Notes: generated by a model from the letters alone, not told the origin. 64,000 nt of DNA from Bigelowiella natans CCMP2755 (GCA_000320545.1 ADNK01000981.1:37501-101500); one strand, 5' to 3'. Numbered from the stretch's first letter, positions 12,429-27,183 are shown. Numbers and translations are program-made.

Positions 12429-13896
12429 TCGTGTATCATTCATACTCATTGTTGTTGCTCCAAGTAGAGTACTTTCAAGATGTTGTTATCATCATTATTA
12501 TTAGCACATTGTGCGTGCTTGCGACAACGACAATGGTATACGTACGTGATATCAACAAATAATAAATATGTGTCATTGTGCTGTCGTAGTGTATCACCAT
12601 GTGCGGAGCTCATAAAGATTGAAAATGTTCACAATTGTGAACATCGTTTCTCTTCATTAGAAGTACTATGCATGTACGCGTCGCAGGCGCATGCAACAAC
12701 ATCGACAATTTGCAATCATAAAGCACATAATCATTGAAACAAACCAATGTAACATAGCGCTGCTAGGCTGCTGTCTAGCTGCACGTAGCCGCTCTCTAGC
12801 TCGATCTGCACAGCTAGACAGCTAAATTAGGATGGCTATGTTGCAAAAATGTATTCATTCCATGACGTCGGGTACATCTTGCCCTACAAATGTGATTACA
12901 TGCCATGCGTACTAGCGCTATAACGTAAAGCTGTACATACATACATACAGAAAAAATAAGACACAGCAGCTATACTAGTATAATAATAAAGCGCGTCATG
13001 CTCACAGCTACATACAACTCTAATACCAGTTACGCACGCTAGCGTGGCTAGACGGCTAGCTAGCTATAGACAGGTAAAGAGAGAGAGTTGTATCGACTGT
13101 TTTGTTTGTTGACACACGCTGCTAGCCCCGCGTGCACTAGTTAGTGCAGGTAGCAGCTATACTAACTATATATGTTTAGCAGTCCACGTTTTTTTGCAGT
13201 GATTGAACGCATGCATGTTGTACGTGGGCGGCAGGCGTTGCTATGCTTATCGTTTAGATCGTAGTGTAGTCGATCATACTATACACTACTATCTTAGCGA
13301 CTATGACTTGAATGCTAGAATGGCTGTCGCAGCAGCAATTTATGTCTTCTATGCACTATATGAGACGCTGAGCCTATATCTGATCCGACAAAACATGTTT
13401 CATCATCGTAAGCAGGAGTTATGTAATTAGCTGCGCAAATAGCTAGGATGCGCTTCTATGGCCCTCCAGCTATTTACAGCCTTCTTCTTTGTGTACTTAC
13501 TATCCCGTACGCCTCTTGCTACTACCACTACTACTTCTACTACCACCATTACTATTTCTACTTTTTGTCTGGTTTCGAAGTGCTTCTAAGGTGACTTTCA
13601 TGTAACCGGCCTGTTAACATCAACAACAACATGTATTTGGAAGAATTTCTTTTTTCTTGTGACATGCACCTTCTATCCATGCAAGAACAGGTGCGTGCTG
13701 AGAGACTGGCTGGTGTGTGTGTGTGTGTTTGATGCCTACACTATTACTACCTCTGGTACTTGTACCGTCGTCACCTTTTCGGTAATCGGATGTGCGAATT
13801 GGAGCTTGTACGCCTAATATTACAAGCAAACACGCACACGCACGCACCCACATCAATAGTGTATATTTATGTGTTGGGGTCTAGAGCTAATTATCC
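12429..13896. other. Convergent 3'-3' spacer with CTAG-rich island (island 2)
   Basis: Lies between the stop of katanin (plus) and the stop of the pseudouridine synthase (minus). From about 12750 to 13450 it holds many CTAG, GCTAGC, CTAGCTAG, TGCA and GCATGC words and hardly any microsatellite. Short open frames (for example 12480-12737 and 13203-13430) have no recognisable content. The left part probably includes katanin 3' UTR. No polyadenylation signal could be fixed. Confidence 0.5.
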
Positions 13897-14119
13897 TCAA
13901 TGAAATTTCGCATCTTTGATATCGAAGGAAATATGATCACCACCAGGGTGGGAAAAGCAGCAGCAAAGGGACACCTGTAAAGCTTGGCCCTTGGTAGGAG
14001 GGAGAGAAAATGGGTGATGAAATCCGCGTGCATACCTAGGGGTATGGAACAATTAAAATATTGAGAGTTGCATCCCCTATCTCATCATCATTATCATTAT
14101 CATCATCATCCTGGATCTC

Positions 14120-14169
<50 letters not shown>

Positions 14170-14342
14170 CATACGATTGGTGATTACATACACTGGATCG
14201 CCTAAGAGGGGGTGGTTAATGTGCCTCATATGAGCACGAATTTGATGCTGCCGTCCGGTCTCTAAATCGCACTCCACCAACGCTGCTTTTCCTAGATGAT
14301 GAGCATGATGATGATTTACACACACACACACACACATGAGAG

Positions 14343-14383
<41 letters not shown>

Positions 14384-14539
14384 ATACCACCACCACTAGA
14401 ACAGTAGGAGGATGATAGTTTTCTGTATATTTGACCCAATAGCAGAGACAGGATTATTATGTTATTTTACCATCAAATCGTTCGAGGACTTTGTAGTGTG
14501 TAACGGCATGCCGCCCAGTTGGATTAACGGCTATACCTA

Positions 14540-14577
<38 letters not shown>

Positions 14578-15305
14578 TAACAACAGCAACAACATGCATC
14601 ATAGTGATGAAAGATGATGATGATGATGATGATTATGATCAAAATCACCCTTCTGACCACTACAGTTATTATCATCATCATCATTACGTTTAAGCCTGTG
14701 ATCGATTTTAAGAGGCGCGTTAATCGTTCCTCGGTCCTTGGGAGGGTCTCCTGATTATATGTAACAATAATAATCAATATAGTTGAGACAACCATTTCTA
14801 TATGTTGTGTTAGGCACTTATATACTAAAATTATCTTTCCTTTCTGTTCTATTCTTCTCACTTTTCCCTTCTTCTTCTTCTTCTTCTTCTTCTTCTTCTA
14901 CTTCTTCTTCTTCTTCTTCTTCTCCTTCTACTCGTTCTATTAAACACATCATGCTGCTGACCGACCAAAAACTATTGCACGATATGTCCTCCTAGCTGTG
15001 TGTGCTTTGATTTGTGCTGCTAGGTGCCGATGTGCCTTGTCCGTCTACAATGGAGGGAGGAGGAGGCAGAAGAAGAAGGGCGATAACAACGGAAATTGAC
15101 AAGATATTTAATTGTAACAAAAATACCAGTGAGGGGTTATTACGTCATTACCATGTGATACACCACCACTCCTCCTCCTCCTCCTCCTCCTACTACTACT
15201 ACTACTACTTTTGCTATGAGAAGCAGCCCTTCTGTATCTCGATCAAGGCGATGGACTATACCAGGACGTATCACGCTAGAGAGGGGGGGGAGGAGGAGGA
15301 GGAGG

Positions 15306-15344
<39 letters not shown>

Positions 15345-16146
15345 ACACACCACAATCACGACTTACAACAAACACGTGGCTTGTTGCATTAGCATGCTCG
15401 CCATCATCATCATCATCATCATGATTATAGTTGCCGTAATCTTCATCAATTCGAAGGAGGTTGCTTTGAGGATGATACTTGAGTAGTAAGAATAGTGGTA
15501 GTAGTAGTAGCACTAGTACCCGTTAATTGAAGACAGCCGCCCACGACATTTGTATAACACCGCGCTTACGAGAGTCCTGAAGAGAACATCATCACAGCAT
15601 TTCAACAACAACAATCACTGACACATGTGCAGCCTGACATGTCCCAGATATACAACAAGGCACCACACACACAGACATACACACACACACGCACGCAGTT
15701 ATGGCACTACATGCAGGCACTAACCCATTGAATTCCCTCGGTGTTGGATGCGTGAGCATGCCAGCAGGTTTGCAGACTACAAGCATTTCTAAGTGAAGAG
15801 AAGCAGATATAAAGAGGAAGAGAAGGAGGAGGCGAAAAGGGAGATTAGTTACATGACAACACCCAAAAACAATAATTATCACAGGCTCATCTTATCGCTA
15901 TTCAGTCTCCCCACTGCTCCCCTCCTCCTCCTCATCAACAATCTTCTTTTCTTTTATTTATATGTTGTCCCACCACAACCAGCAGAAGGCTCCTAACCTT
16001 TATCTTCAAAAACAACATCTATAGGAAGATCTTCTGGAAGAAGTTGCATATGCACAGGGTCGGGTACATTCAGGGCCACAACATCTCCTGTATAGACAAT
16101 GATGAGATCAATGGGGAGGAGGATAACAACGATTTAGAAGAATGTT

Positions 16147-16188
<42 letters not shown>

Positions 16189-16875
16189 GATCTTATGTAC
16201 TGATTTAGTAGTACTAGTAGTAGTTATAGCACCGTTTTTGAGAGATGAGCTTGGTTTTATCACAACACCTCCATTCACCTAAGTGGTGATGGTGATGGTG
16301 ATGATGATTAAACCGGAAGATATTAATGAAGATTACGGGTGAATATATTGATTTTGGGTGCAAGCACCAAGTTATATAATGTCTCATCATCATCATCAAC
16401 ATCATCATCAAACTACCTTGACTCTTCCTTCTCGATGAGCGATTTAAGCCGCTCTCTTGATAATGCTCGATCTTCTGCCGCTGATGCATCAGCAATGAAC
16501 CTGAGAGAGGAAGAAGAAGAAGAAGAAGAAGAAGAAGAAGAAGAAGAAGAAGAAGAAGAAGAAGAGGGAGGAGAATGTTTCACACACACACACACACACA
16601 CATACACAAATCATAATATAGTGCTGAAGATGGTCTTATGGAGCACTCCTCCCCTCTCTATTCGTTCAAAGTTTACAACAACAACAACAACAACAACAAC
16701 GGTAACAGCATGCGTAAATTACTTGTCCAGTCGATAGTGGTTTCCCTTTGCAGTTGGTCCCTTCTTCTTAGTCTTGGTCCCTGCTGATACTTGGGTTGTT
16801 GTGTCGTCCATCATCATCATCATCAATGCTGCAACTTCATCCTCCTTCTGCTTCTTCTTCTTTGATTCCCGATGG

Positions 16876-16907
<32 letters not shown>

Positions 16908-17789
16908 CAGTGGTACCCTCCATTCCGCTTTCCATCCTGAATCTTGTGGTATATCGATGGCTAAATTCGAAACATCTAAGATGAGTTCTTCTTCCTCCTC
17001 CTCCTCTTCCTGATCATTGTACCCATAATAGCCGTTCGAATTCCTACCCCCTTCTTCTTTTTCTTCTTCTTGTCGTTGTTCTTCTGGGTTGGAATTCGCA
17101 GTAGCAGCAGCGGTATTATTATTATTATTATTATTACTATTGTTGTTGTTGTCGTGGTTCCTAAAACTCGTACTAAAAGCTACTGCTGCTGCGGCTGCTG
17201 CAGGGGGCACAACGTGTCGTCGTCCTCCTCCACTCTTCCCTCCTCCTGTGCTGTCCTGAAGGGCGGTGGTGGAGATGTGGCGAGAAGTAGGAGCAATGGG
17301 TGGTATGAGGAGCGTTGATGGATTATCATCATCCTTAATCGTCACCATCATCGCGTTGTTGGGGATCATCCCGTGCTGATTATGAACGTTCCCGCTTTCG
17401 CCCCCCCCTCCACCATGCCGTCGCCGCCTTCTCCCACCACCAGAGAGAATTCGATAGCAGCCCCTTGTCTCGAGGTTACTTCTGGAGGACCTTATCCGTG
17501 CAGGGAGGACGGTGAAGGAAGAAGAAAATGGAAGTGACGGCGAGGAGGGTGGTTTTTTTTGGAGAGGGGTAGAAGTAGTAGTTCCATACTGGAACGTATT
17601 GTAGAGCTTAGTCTTACCCCAAAGACAGAAGATAGCGATAATAATAGCCATAAACTTCATCATCATCGGTACGTGGAGATGCAGCAGGTTTCTGCATTGA
17701 TGAAGATGACGACGACGACGATGATGGTGTGCTACTACGCTATCAGCGTCACCACCACCATTTCTGCCGCCGCTTGCATGCCCCAGCAT
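13897..17789 (-). CDS. RluA/RluD-type pseudouridine synthase with long low-complexity N-terminus
   Basis: Converts uridine to pseudouridine in RNA. Reading minus, the first exon (17789-16723) encodes about 355 residues of low complexity: a hydrophobic segment ([11 protein letters not shown]), then Ser/Arg-rich, Asn, Gln/Glu and His12 tracts. It then joins in phase to an S4-like start ([15 protein letters not shown], exon 16500-16417). Later exons give [11 protein letters not shown] (about 16088), [13 protein letters not shown] (about 15800), [12 protein letters not shown] (about 15560), [16 protein letters not shown] with the catalytic Asp (about 15270), [20 protein letters not shown] (about 15050), [12 protein letters not shown] (about 14740), [13 protein letters not shown] (about 14520), [13 protein letters not shown] and HPLLGDPVY (about 14260), and a last exon ending before TGA at 13899-13897. 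One or two exons around 16.3 and 15.4 kb are uncertain. The start could be an internal Met at the hydrophobic segment. Organelle targeting is inferred. Confidence 0.85.
14106..14168 (+). repeat. (GT)n microsatellite in pseudouridine synthase intron
   Basis: A long, slightly interrupted GT tract between the last two coding exons. It is accompanied by an AG tract at about 14347-14382 and an AAT tract at about 14538-14573 in neighbouring introns. Confidence 0.9.
14870..14932 (+). repeat. (CTT)n microsatellite
   Basis: About 20 CTT units with two interruptions, in the intron region between the exons near 14750 and 15000 of the minus-strand pseudouridine synthase, so GAA/AAG on its coding strand. 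Confidence 0.9.
16509..16565 (+). repeat. (GAA)n microsatellite beside an acceptor
   Basis: Perfect GAA tract. On the minus strand it is a TTC-rich polypyrimidine tract ending a few bases before the CTCTCAG acceptor of the exon that starts at 16500, so it doubles as the polypyrimidine tract of that splice site. Confidence 0.92.
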
Positions 17790-17937
17790 TGACCCCTTAC
17801 TACTTCCGTAGCGCTTACGTCCTCCTCCGTTTCGAATGGGCAGGTGCTATTGAGTCATGATGCTCTTCGTCTGTAGAGGATGCATGGATAGGGAGGGGGT
17901 GCTGTAGCGTACTGCACATAATAACTCCTTATCGATG

Positions 17938-17975
<38 letters not shown>

Positions 17976-18554
17976 TTCTCGCATTAAAAAATGACTACCA
18001 CTGACCAAGACCACAATATAGATGTTTTGGGCTTAAAAATTGGTCCAATATTTCTCAGAAACAACAAATCCAACACCCCGGCCTGCCACCACACCTTTCC
18101 GTCAGAAAGAGAAAGGCCAGCCATTCATTGCCCTCCTCAGTGACGAAGAGCTCCATCATTTGGCGGCTAGCGATCTTAGGTCCCGGTGCACTGCGTGAAA
18201 GAAGCGCCCATCCATTCACCACACTCTGGATAGTTGTCAGATGTTGACGATGCAGCTGCTGAGGCCGCCTCCTCGCCTTATCCGGAGACCTGGCAAAAGG
18301 GCAATACTACTCGGTAGGAGAAGGAGGAGGAGGAGGTGGTGGTGGAGGTGGAGGAAGAGGAGGAGAGGAGCAGTTAATGGGAAAGATTTTCATTGTATTT
18401 GAATCGCCATTGAACACTAACACTGCAAGATTTGACGATTATCCATAAAAGAGACGATATGATTACAACATCTTAATCAATATCATCGTGTCGTTTATTG
18501 TATTTGCCCGTTGCCTGCTACTGCTTGATAGCTCCACATCGACCACGAACGAGG
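17790..18554. other. Divergent spacer between pseudouridine synthase and PPR-like gene
   Basis: Head-to-head intergenic DNA. It contains a TAG tract (about 17937-17974), a GGA/GGT-rich stretch (about 18320-18370) and otherwise mixed sequence. Bases 18060-18260 are open in one plus frame, but nothing in it is recognisable. Promoters for both genes should lie here; no element could be named. Confidence 0.4.
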
Positions 18555-19229
18555 ATGATTTTGAGTTCCTCCTCCTTCTTGTCGTCTCAAGTGCAGCATC
18601 AGAGTAAAGTGAGGGGCTGTGGTAATCAATCAACAATACCTTCGTTGTCGTCTCCTCGTGCTACTATGCCCTTTCTTGCTACGATGCGATGTGATCAATG
18701 TGGTACAATATACGCACTACACTAATATTGTATGTAGCGGTGCTTAATGCACACTCGATGATAATTGTTGTTGTTGCAGAATTCAAAGAAAAGCACTTGT
18801 TTGCTCCTCCAGGCTGTCCTTCTCTTACTTCTTCTTCAAGTTCCTTGTCTTCCTCTTTCTCCTCGTTGAGGCAAATGTCATCGTCGTCGTCACCCGGCAG
18901 ACCAATTAAGGATAATGATGATGATGATGATGAGGATGTGAGTTCAATATATTTATCTGAAGTGTAAGAACTACCGCTGCATCATATGTTGACAATATAT
19001 AATATATGAGAAGGACGACATACTACTGACACAGATCATCATGTTTCATTATATATTTCAGGAGGACAGTGAGAAATATCTCCAATTCCAAATATTAGAA
19101 GAGGCGGTTCGAAAAGTTGATAAATTTGCTGTCGATAAGCAAATACGCTTCATTGTTGATGTGAGTTAATGTTGAAGTTATTGATAAATCATATTTGCTA
19201 TATAGTCACTTGTTCTCTTATGATCATCG

Positions 19230-19261
<32 letters not shown>

Positions 19262-19400
19262 TATAAGGAGCATCGTTTAACGACAAATGACTTGGTTGAT
19301 CTCATGGAGGCTGCGAGTAAGTTAGATCATTATGAAAGGAGGAGGAGAAGGAGGGGGGGGGCTGTGTTCAGTTGAACGACGAATAAAAGCTCAGATATGT

Positions 19401-19442
<42 letters not shown>

Positions 19443-19903
19443 GTGTGTGTGTGTGTGTGTGTGTGTCAGGATCTCTACATTTATGGAACTCGGTGGAAAG
19501 TTTATACTCGATGGGAGATAAGATGAATCCCCAGATGAGAATGTCGCACTTGAAGTCGTTGATTCAAAAAGGTAGCACGTACTACAACTACTCAACTAGT
19601 AGATTGAGCATTGAATGGGAGCTGTAAGAAATAGGAAGGTACAAAAGATGATGAAGGAGAAGCCGTTTCATCATAAATGATGGCTATGATCAATCGCCAG
19701 ACTGTTCGTTGTTGTTGTTGTTGTTGTTGTTGTTGTATTTTATAGTGTTATTGGTTGTGTGCTACAGCTAAAACAACGTTGACCAAGGATGATGCTATTC
19801 GCTGTTACAAGTACTATGAGACTATGATCAAGGTGCTAGTAGTAGCAGCAGCAGCAGCAGCAGCAAGAAGAGTGGGGGGGGAGAGGACAAAGTGTAGAAG
19901 AAG

Positions 19904-19934
<31 letters not shown>

Positions 19935-21453
19935 GTATGCTCATGTTGATCTCGTCAAATGTAGAAGAAGAGGAGGAAGTAAGTAGTGATGTTGATCTCT
20001 CCGACGTTATTCTTCTTCTTCTTCTTGTTCTTTTTGTCTGTTGTCTGTGTTGGGCAGGATGGAGAGGAAATGGATGAATACGGTGTCAAAGAACTCATTA
20101 CGACTCTACTCAAGGTAATAAGAATATACATATAATCCATGTGCTTTCTACAGCAAACGATCATTGCAAAGAAAATGAAAGCACAAGCACTGCCTCATCA
20201 CTACACATGATGCAAACAATGTTGACACCGTCCTCCTCATCACTACACATGATGCAAACAATGTTGACACCGTCCTCCTCATCCTCCTCCTCCTCCCCCG
20301 CCTCTCCTTTCAGGCCAAAGAGGGTACAAAAGCAGTTTACGTCTACATGAAACATGTGAGTAGTATTATTGAGCTACTACGACTATCACTACCATAATTA
20401 CTTATCCTGCATAATCGTATTGCTGCATCCATCATCGTGACGTCATATAATATATTGAATAGATGTCAGGAGATGGGAGAGCAGTAGAGCTCCTTGGTTT
20501 TGAAGTCTTACGGGACTTACTCCGTGCAAGCAATAAAGATCGACGAAGTCCTTCTCCTCATCCTCCTATTCCTTCTCAAGACGGCTACTACCAAAAAGAT
20601 TATCTAGAAGCTATTCTACATGACATCAAATCAACCGGAAATCAAGAGGAGTAATGATAATATGTAACAATAATAACAACAATAATAATAATAATAATAA
20701 TAATGATTATAATGTCTAAATCCAGCAGCAGCAGCATTCTTTGCATAATAATGTGTTTGTACGGCGGAATTTGGGTAGTAGTCTGTGATATCACGAAGAA
20801 TGTCAGTACACTTTGTACACATGCACAAGTTTTCAACGCACTGTGTCAATTCAGATATCTTCTTTCTTGCCTTCAAATTGGGGAATACTCTGAGATTATT
20901 AACCTCATCGAGGACAATGATGATACATCGGTTAGTAGTAACTTAACAATGATGATGATGATGATGATGATGATGATATGATATGATATGATGGTGATGA
21001 TGATGTTGACGATAATATGCTACAGACCGAAGAGGTGTTATTCTGGGCAGGGAAGTTGGCAGCTTACGTGACTGACAAAATGAATTTGAAGATGTACCCT
21101 CCCAAACACAATGCAGAAGCTCTAAGCAAAGTCATACAATTGCCCCAAATCCTAAGAACTCAAAGGAAAATCACCCCCAACAGCTTCATTCTTAAATGTG
21201 CTTTTAAAGCTGCTATTCTAGGTAGAAGTTGTAGTAGTAGTTGTTGTTGTCGGTGTTGTAGCTACTAAAGAGGATATGTACTGAATTGCTTTGAAGAGTG
21301 ATCATAGTCATGTGTTATTGATTTTGATTGATGCGTATTATTCGTGTTGATTAGTTGACAACAGCATTGTGGATGTAAAGCGTGCATTCGAGGATTTTCG
21401 TCAAAATGGCAATCTATCTGAGTGAGTAGTGCGACAACACCAAATAATAGCAC

Positions 21454-21488
<35 letters not shown>

Positions 21489-21675
21489 TGTGTGATGCAT
21501 ATGACACTGAATATCATACAAACTTAGAATTGAGCTGAGACATTACATTTATTTCTGCAAGCGCAAGGTAACATCTACCCACCATCATGCATGATTATTA
21601 TCATTAATATTGTTTCCATATTTATCATTATCTAGCACTCTGTATATGTTTCTGTTGTTAAGGCTACGACTACCA

Positions 21676-21710
<35 letters not shown>

Positions 21711-21777
21711 TTATGCTAGGATGTACCACTCGACTACGACGAAATCAAAAAGATGCAGCAATCAGCACAGTTAAGCC

Positions 21778-21812
<35 letters not shown>

Positions 21813-22202
21813 GTATCAAATCCTCTTTCTACTACCCGTCCGTTGAGGTACATGTGCGTGCTTGTGTTATAACAGAATCAGTCCTGATAAGTTGATGTGG
21901 AAGGCTTTCATTGAGATATCGAGGTAGTAGTAGTAGTAGTAGTAGTAATAGTAGCCGTATCGAGATAAATGATAACATCGGTAGTAGTAAGACAATGCTG
22001 CTGCTGCTGCTGATGATGATGATGATAACACATAATAATAATAATAATAATGTCAACTTAACTACAATCACCACCACCACCGCACAAAAGCAGCATATAC
22101 TACCACTACTACTATTACTACCACTACTAAATTTTCCAACAACGACTACCATAACTACTACTAGCACTATTGAATGTCAGTCTACACACATAGGTATATA
22201 TT

Positions 22203-22240
<38 letters not shown>

Positions 22241-22748
22241 AATATAGTACCGCTGAAGAGGCGCAACATGAGTTTGACAAAGCTATAGAGGTGATAGAGA
22301 TAATGGTTGTTGTGTATTCACTGAAATTGAAATGGTGACTACTACTTAAACTGCGTAGAATGATCGAGTAGAACTAGAAGTGGTAGTAGTAGTAGTAGAT
22401 GTAGTAGTAGTGGAAACAGTAAAGGAAATCATTTAGAATAGAGGACCTCATCATCTTCTCTTCATATTCATCCTTAGCAGTTTCATAATAATCGATACCA
22501 TATAATAATGATAGTTTATTATTATCATCTTCATCATCATTTTTTGGTAAGGTTGAGGTTGCGTGTAATCCCCCTCCTCCTCCTTCATAGATGTTTCCTG
22601 GTGCAAAAGCACTTTTGGCGGGAAGTCTAATGCGCAAACTAGGAGATCTAGGCAACTTCAAAGCTGCTGTCGATTTGTACACGGAAGTGGTATTATGATC
22701 TTACACAACTACGACAATAATTACAGGTACACATGATCTTAAATATAC

Positions 22749-22788
<40 letters not shown>

Positions 22789-23114
22789 GTAAAGAGTGCT
22801 ATGCAGGGCTGGGGGCATAAAGCAGAAGCAGCAGATCGATTGACGCATCAAAAGAAAAATGATGAGAAGGATAAGGATGATGATGGGAAGAGGACTAGAA
22901 CAAGCCTTTTTCCTCGTCATCATCATCCTCTTTCTTTGTCCTTTACGCGAGAAGAGCTCCAGCTTGAGCTGCGCTACCTTCAAGTCTTAGGGCATCAGAT
23001 GGACAAGAATAGAAACCAAGAAATTGCCACGATGATTCGCAAGTATGCTGGAAAATTCTCCTTTCTCGCGTCCCAGCAAGGTAAATAATTATGACAAATG
23101 ATGATGATAAAGTA

Positions 23115-23145
<31 letters not shown>

Positions 23146-24279
23146 GTGATGGTGATGATGAGTACCCCTTCCCCTCTAATTAAAAGATGATAGATAACAA
23201 CTACTATATTGATCGGTTCTTCATTGATTGATTCAGGGGAGAAACACCTCGTTGATGATATTGCTTCCAAATTGGTAATACGACGTGGTGTGCCGTCGTA
23301 AGTAAATAAGTACATACACCTGCCAGAAGGAGCAGTGTGAGACAAAGGGATACACACCAACACACACACACACAGACAGTTAAGATGTAAAAAATACACC
23401 AAGTGTGTGTTATGTGTATTGGATACTAATATTGGCAGTTGTAGCACACCACTGTTATTGTTGTCATCAATGATAATAATAATGATAATATTATGATAAT
23501 TATTATGAATGTGTTGCTTCTTTGGCAGATGAGGCTCCTTTTAGAAATTGGAGAAAAGTTTGAGAACATCAACCAGATATGGCGACAAGTAGAAACCACC
23601 GACCCAAATTCGTTGAATATCGTAAGAATTATCAGCAAATCATCATTATCATCCTGCCTCCTTACCATTGCAACTACCACCACGCATTCGTATAATCTAT
23701 ATCTACTAACATATATCGTTGATAATATATTTGATTTAGTTGATTGTATATCACAACAAAAAACTACTATTTATGGTATGATGATAATGGATTGGCTGAA
23801 AGATGGAACTTATTTTCCTTTTTCTTGTTCTTCTTTTTGGTCTTAGATCGAGAATGGAGGGTTGACGTCTCTGTGCCTTGAATATATATATATCCTCTTA
23901 AAATATGAAAAAGTAGCTACCTACTCACAAAACAACGAAATATTACACATACACATTCGTTCATTTTGTGGTTTGTTTGATGAGAGAATTTGAATGGCAT
24001 TCGTCCTTGACGATGTATTATGTTGTGGTAATACTTAATTTTATTCTTCTGCTTCTTCTTTTTAGACGGATTGCGCTATGGAACTACTCCGTCAGATAGC
24101 GGTTGTGTACATAAATTATATTATAAATTCCTACCGCATTGTCTATACTACATCGTGCTTTGAGCACCATCATCATCATCATCATCGTTATATTATTCAG
24201 ATGATGCATGATAACAAGAAGGCGGAGATCGGACTACTCAGAGGGTAGAGTGCAGTACATCAGCAGATATTAGTTGTGC

Positions 24280-24312
<33 letters not shown>

Positions 24313-25197
24313 AATTGGGGCTAATTTCTTCTTCCTCTTGTTGTTGTTGTTATTGTTGTTGTTGTCGTTTCTCCTCTCCTCTCCTCTTCTTTCCTTCTAA
24401 TTGGAAGGCCAAGGCCCAGAGAAAGAGTAGTATTCGTAATGATGCTGCAAACGTACAAGTCGCTAGGAGAGAAGGAGAAGATATCTGAAATATACTCTTT
24501 GTTAAGGCAATGCGGGGTAGGATGATCATCACAGAATTAGCAGCACGCTACTACTACTACTACTCCTGATGATGATGATATGCACTCGCTATGATCTAAT
24601 AAGATATAATAGATACCACAACAAATTGATGAAACTTCTTCTCTTAACTACCACCACCTTCAAGATATATCTTGACACTGAGATGCTCAAAGCTTTCATC
24701 GATGTCAGCTTCTCCTTATGGACTGCAGAACTCATGGTCAAACATCATCCTCCTCCTCCTCACCATCATCATTATCGTCACCATAAGCATAAAATACCAA
24801 CATCAAACAAGAAGTAGTAATCGAAGAACAATACTAACGTGTGTGGTGATGTGTTTGTCAATCTATGTTATTGTCTAATGTGCCTATTAACAGCGAGAAG
24901 TGTGCGAGGATACCGTCGCTGATGCTTCTTCACCATTATCATCATCATACGTGCCGCTACTTCCTCGAGATGACCCCATCACCCTATTGAAGGCTCTTTA
25001 CATCTTTGTCCATGAAGTAGTAATAGTAGTAGCAGCAGCAGCAGCACTTATACCGTAGTAACAACATCGTTTAACACAAGACAGCTTTATTAGTATTAAA
25101 AAGATACTAATCAGGAGAGGCTGTTGGTTATTTTCTTTTCTCGCGCTTCCTTTTGCCATTGTCGTCATCGTCGTCATCGTCAATGTCGTCGTGTGTT

Positions 25198-25238
<41 letters not shown>

Positions 25239-25972
25239 ATCATCATCATCATCATCATCATCATCACCATCATTATTTAGAATTGCGTTCCTGATGAGGA
25301 GGTCGTCCTGGCAATGTTAAATGCTCTCTTTGCTGAGAACAACAGTGACAGCATATCATTATCACTATCCACACTCTATGAGGAATCAGTGCTAAGATTC
25401 GTGAGGGAGGTGAAGGAGGGGAGAGAATTCCTACAAAAGGATGAGGACGTCGATGATGATAACGTCCACGTAGAAGAAGAAACCTTGTAAGATGACTTTA
25501 ACTTGCAGTAGATCATAAGAGCAGCCTAATTTGACTCGACCAATTCCAAGCAATGATGAGCAAAAACAAGAAGAAAGAAGAGAGTCATGATAAATGAATG
25601 AATGAATGAATGGGTTGTTATTATCTTTATGTTATTCTTAATGTTATTCTTTCTTATCTTCTTAACAGCCAATCCAATGCCAAGACTTTCGTGATGCTTA
25701 TGGAGCTATTATCGAGTTTATCATCATCATCATCATCTTCGTCGTCAACCGTGGATAGCGATGTTGAAGAGGATATGAAGAGGGTCACAACAACTGCTTT
25801 ATCCCTCGCACTATGGGCGTCTGCGCTTGCAAAGTCGGAAGAGGGCAGGGGGGAGGAGGAAAAGGACGAATTACATCTAAAAAATAATACAAATTTGCAA
25901 GCTGCAAAAGAGAAGTGTGCTATGGCTTGTGACAAATTATTACTCCTCGATCAGGTGAGAGGATCTCTTTCT

Positions 25973-26045
<73 letters not shown>

Positions 26046-26116
26046 ATATACATATCACATAAATAAGTATCCTGTGCTTATGATGATTCTGTCTTCTCTT
26101 AAAGTGAATAGTGATT

Positions 26117-26148
<32 letters not shown>

Positions 26149-26297
26149 ATGTGTATATTGTCTCTCATTTTCCTCTCCTCCTCCTCCTCCTCCTCCTTCT
26201 CCTTCTTCTTCTTGTTGTTGTTGCTATGATAGGGGGGAGAGCAAGATCCGTTGATATCTTCAGCCGTTATGCGTGCAATTAAAGTATGTATGAGTTT

Positions 26298-26348
<51 letters not shown>

Positions 26349-26648
26349 TATTATATATATATAATATGCTATGCAGGACACAAAGAGTTACGAGCAGTAT
26401 CTTAAAATGGTTTCGAAACCAGAGGACAACCAAGATGATATGGTATAGATAATACAAGCATGTAGGTTGTATGGGCAATGATCATCTTTGTGTTCTTTAC
26501 TCATTATATGATTTATGACTGGACTTGTACACCATCTTCTATTTTCAACATCATAATGCGTGTTTATACACAAAAATAGGAGGAATTTAATAAGTTATTG
26601 GCGATCTTTGAGGAGGGAAAATTTTGGTCAATATACCACCCTAGAGGA

Positions 26649-26681
<33 letters not shown>

Positions 26682-27183
26682 TACCATCACATAATCATAA
26701 CTCATATTTGTCAAATTATAAACGTTCATCGTCAGGCTTATTGAGAATCAACTGATGTTACTCGTGACTAATGAAACGTAAGCAATATGATGCTGCTAGT
26801 GGTGGTGTTGTTGTTGATGATAGGATAACGATGATGATGTTGTTAGAAGTAGTGCTGTCAAAATCGATATTATGAGAATAATAAGCAAAGGATATGAATG
26901 AATGAATAGAGTAGTGTACGTATGTAGAACTTGACTGCTGTACAGTAAACATCAATCATCATGTAGAGGAAAATAATGGAGAATGAGCAGGGAAGGGATC
27001 ATCGTTCGTCGGTAGGAAATGTTGAAAGAAGTGGTGCTTTATCACCATCTATTTCTTATTCTTTTTGAAAATTTCAATGGTCATTAGCTCTGCAGAGGAA
27101 TGGAGGAAAAAGTTTTGTTTATTCAAGTACGAGTTCTTGATCATTGTATTTGTACTAAAAATACGCAATATATTTCTGAAAAC

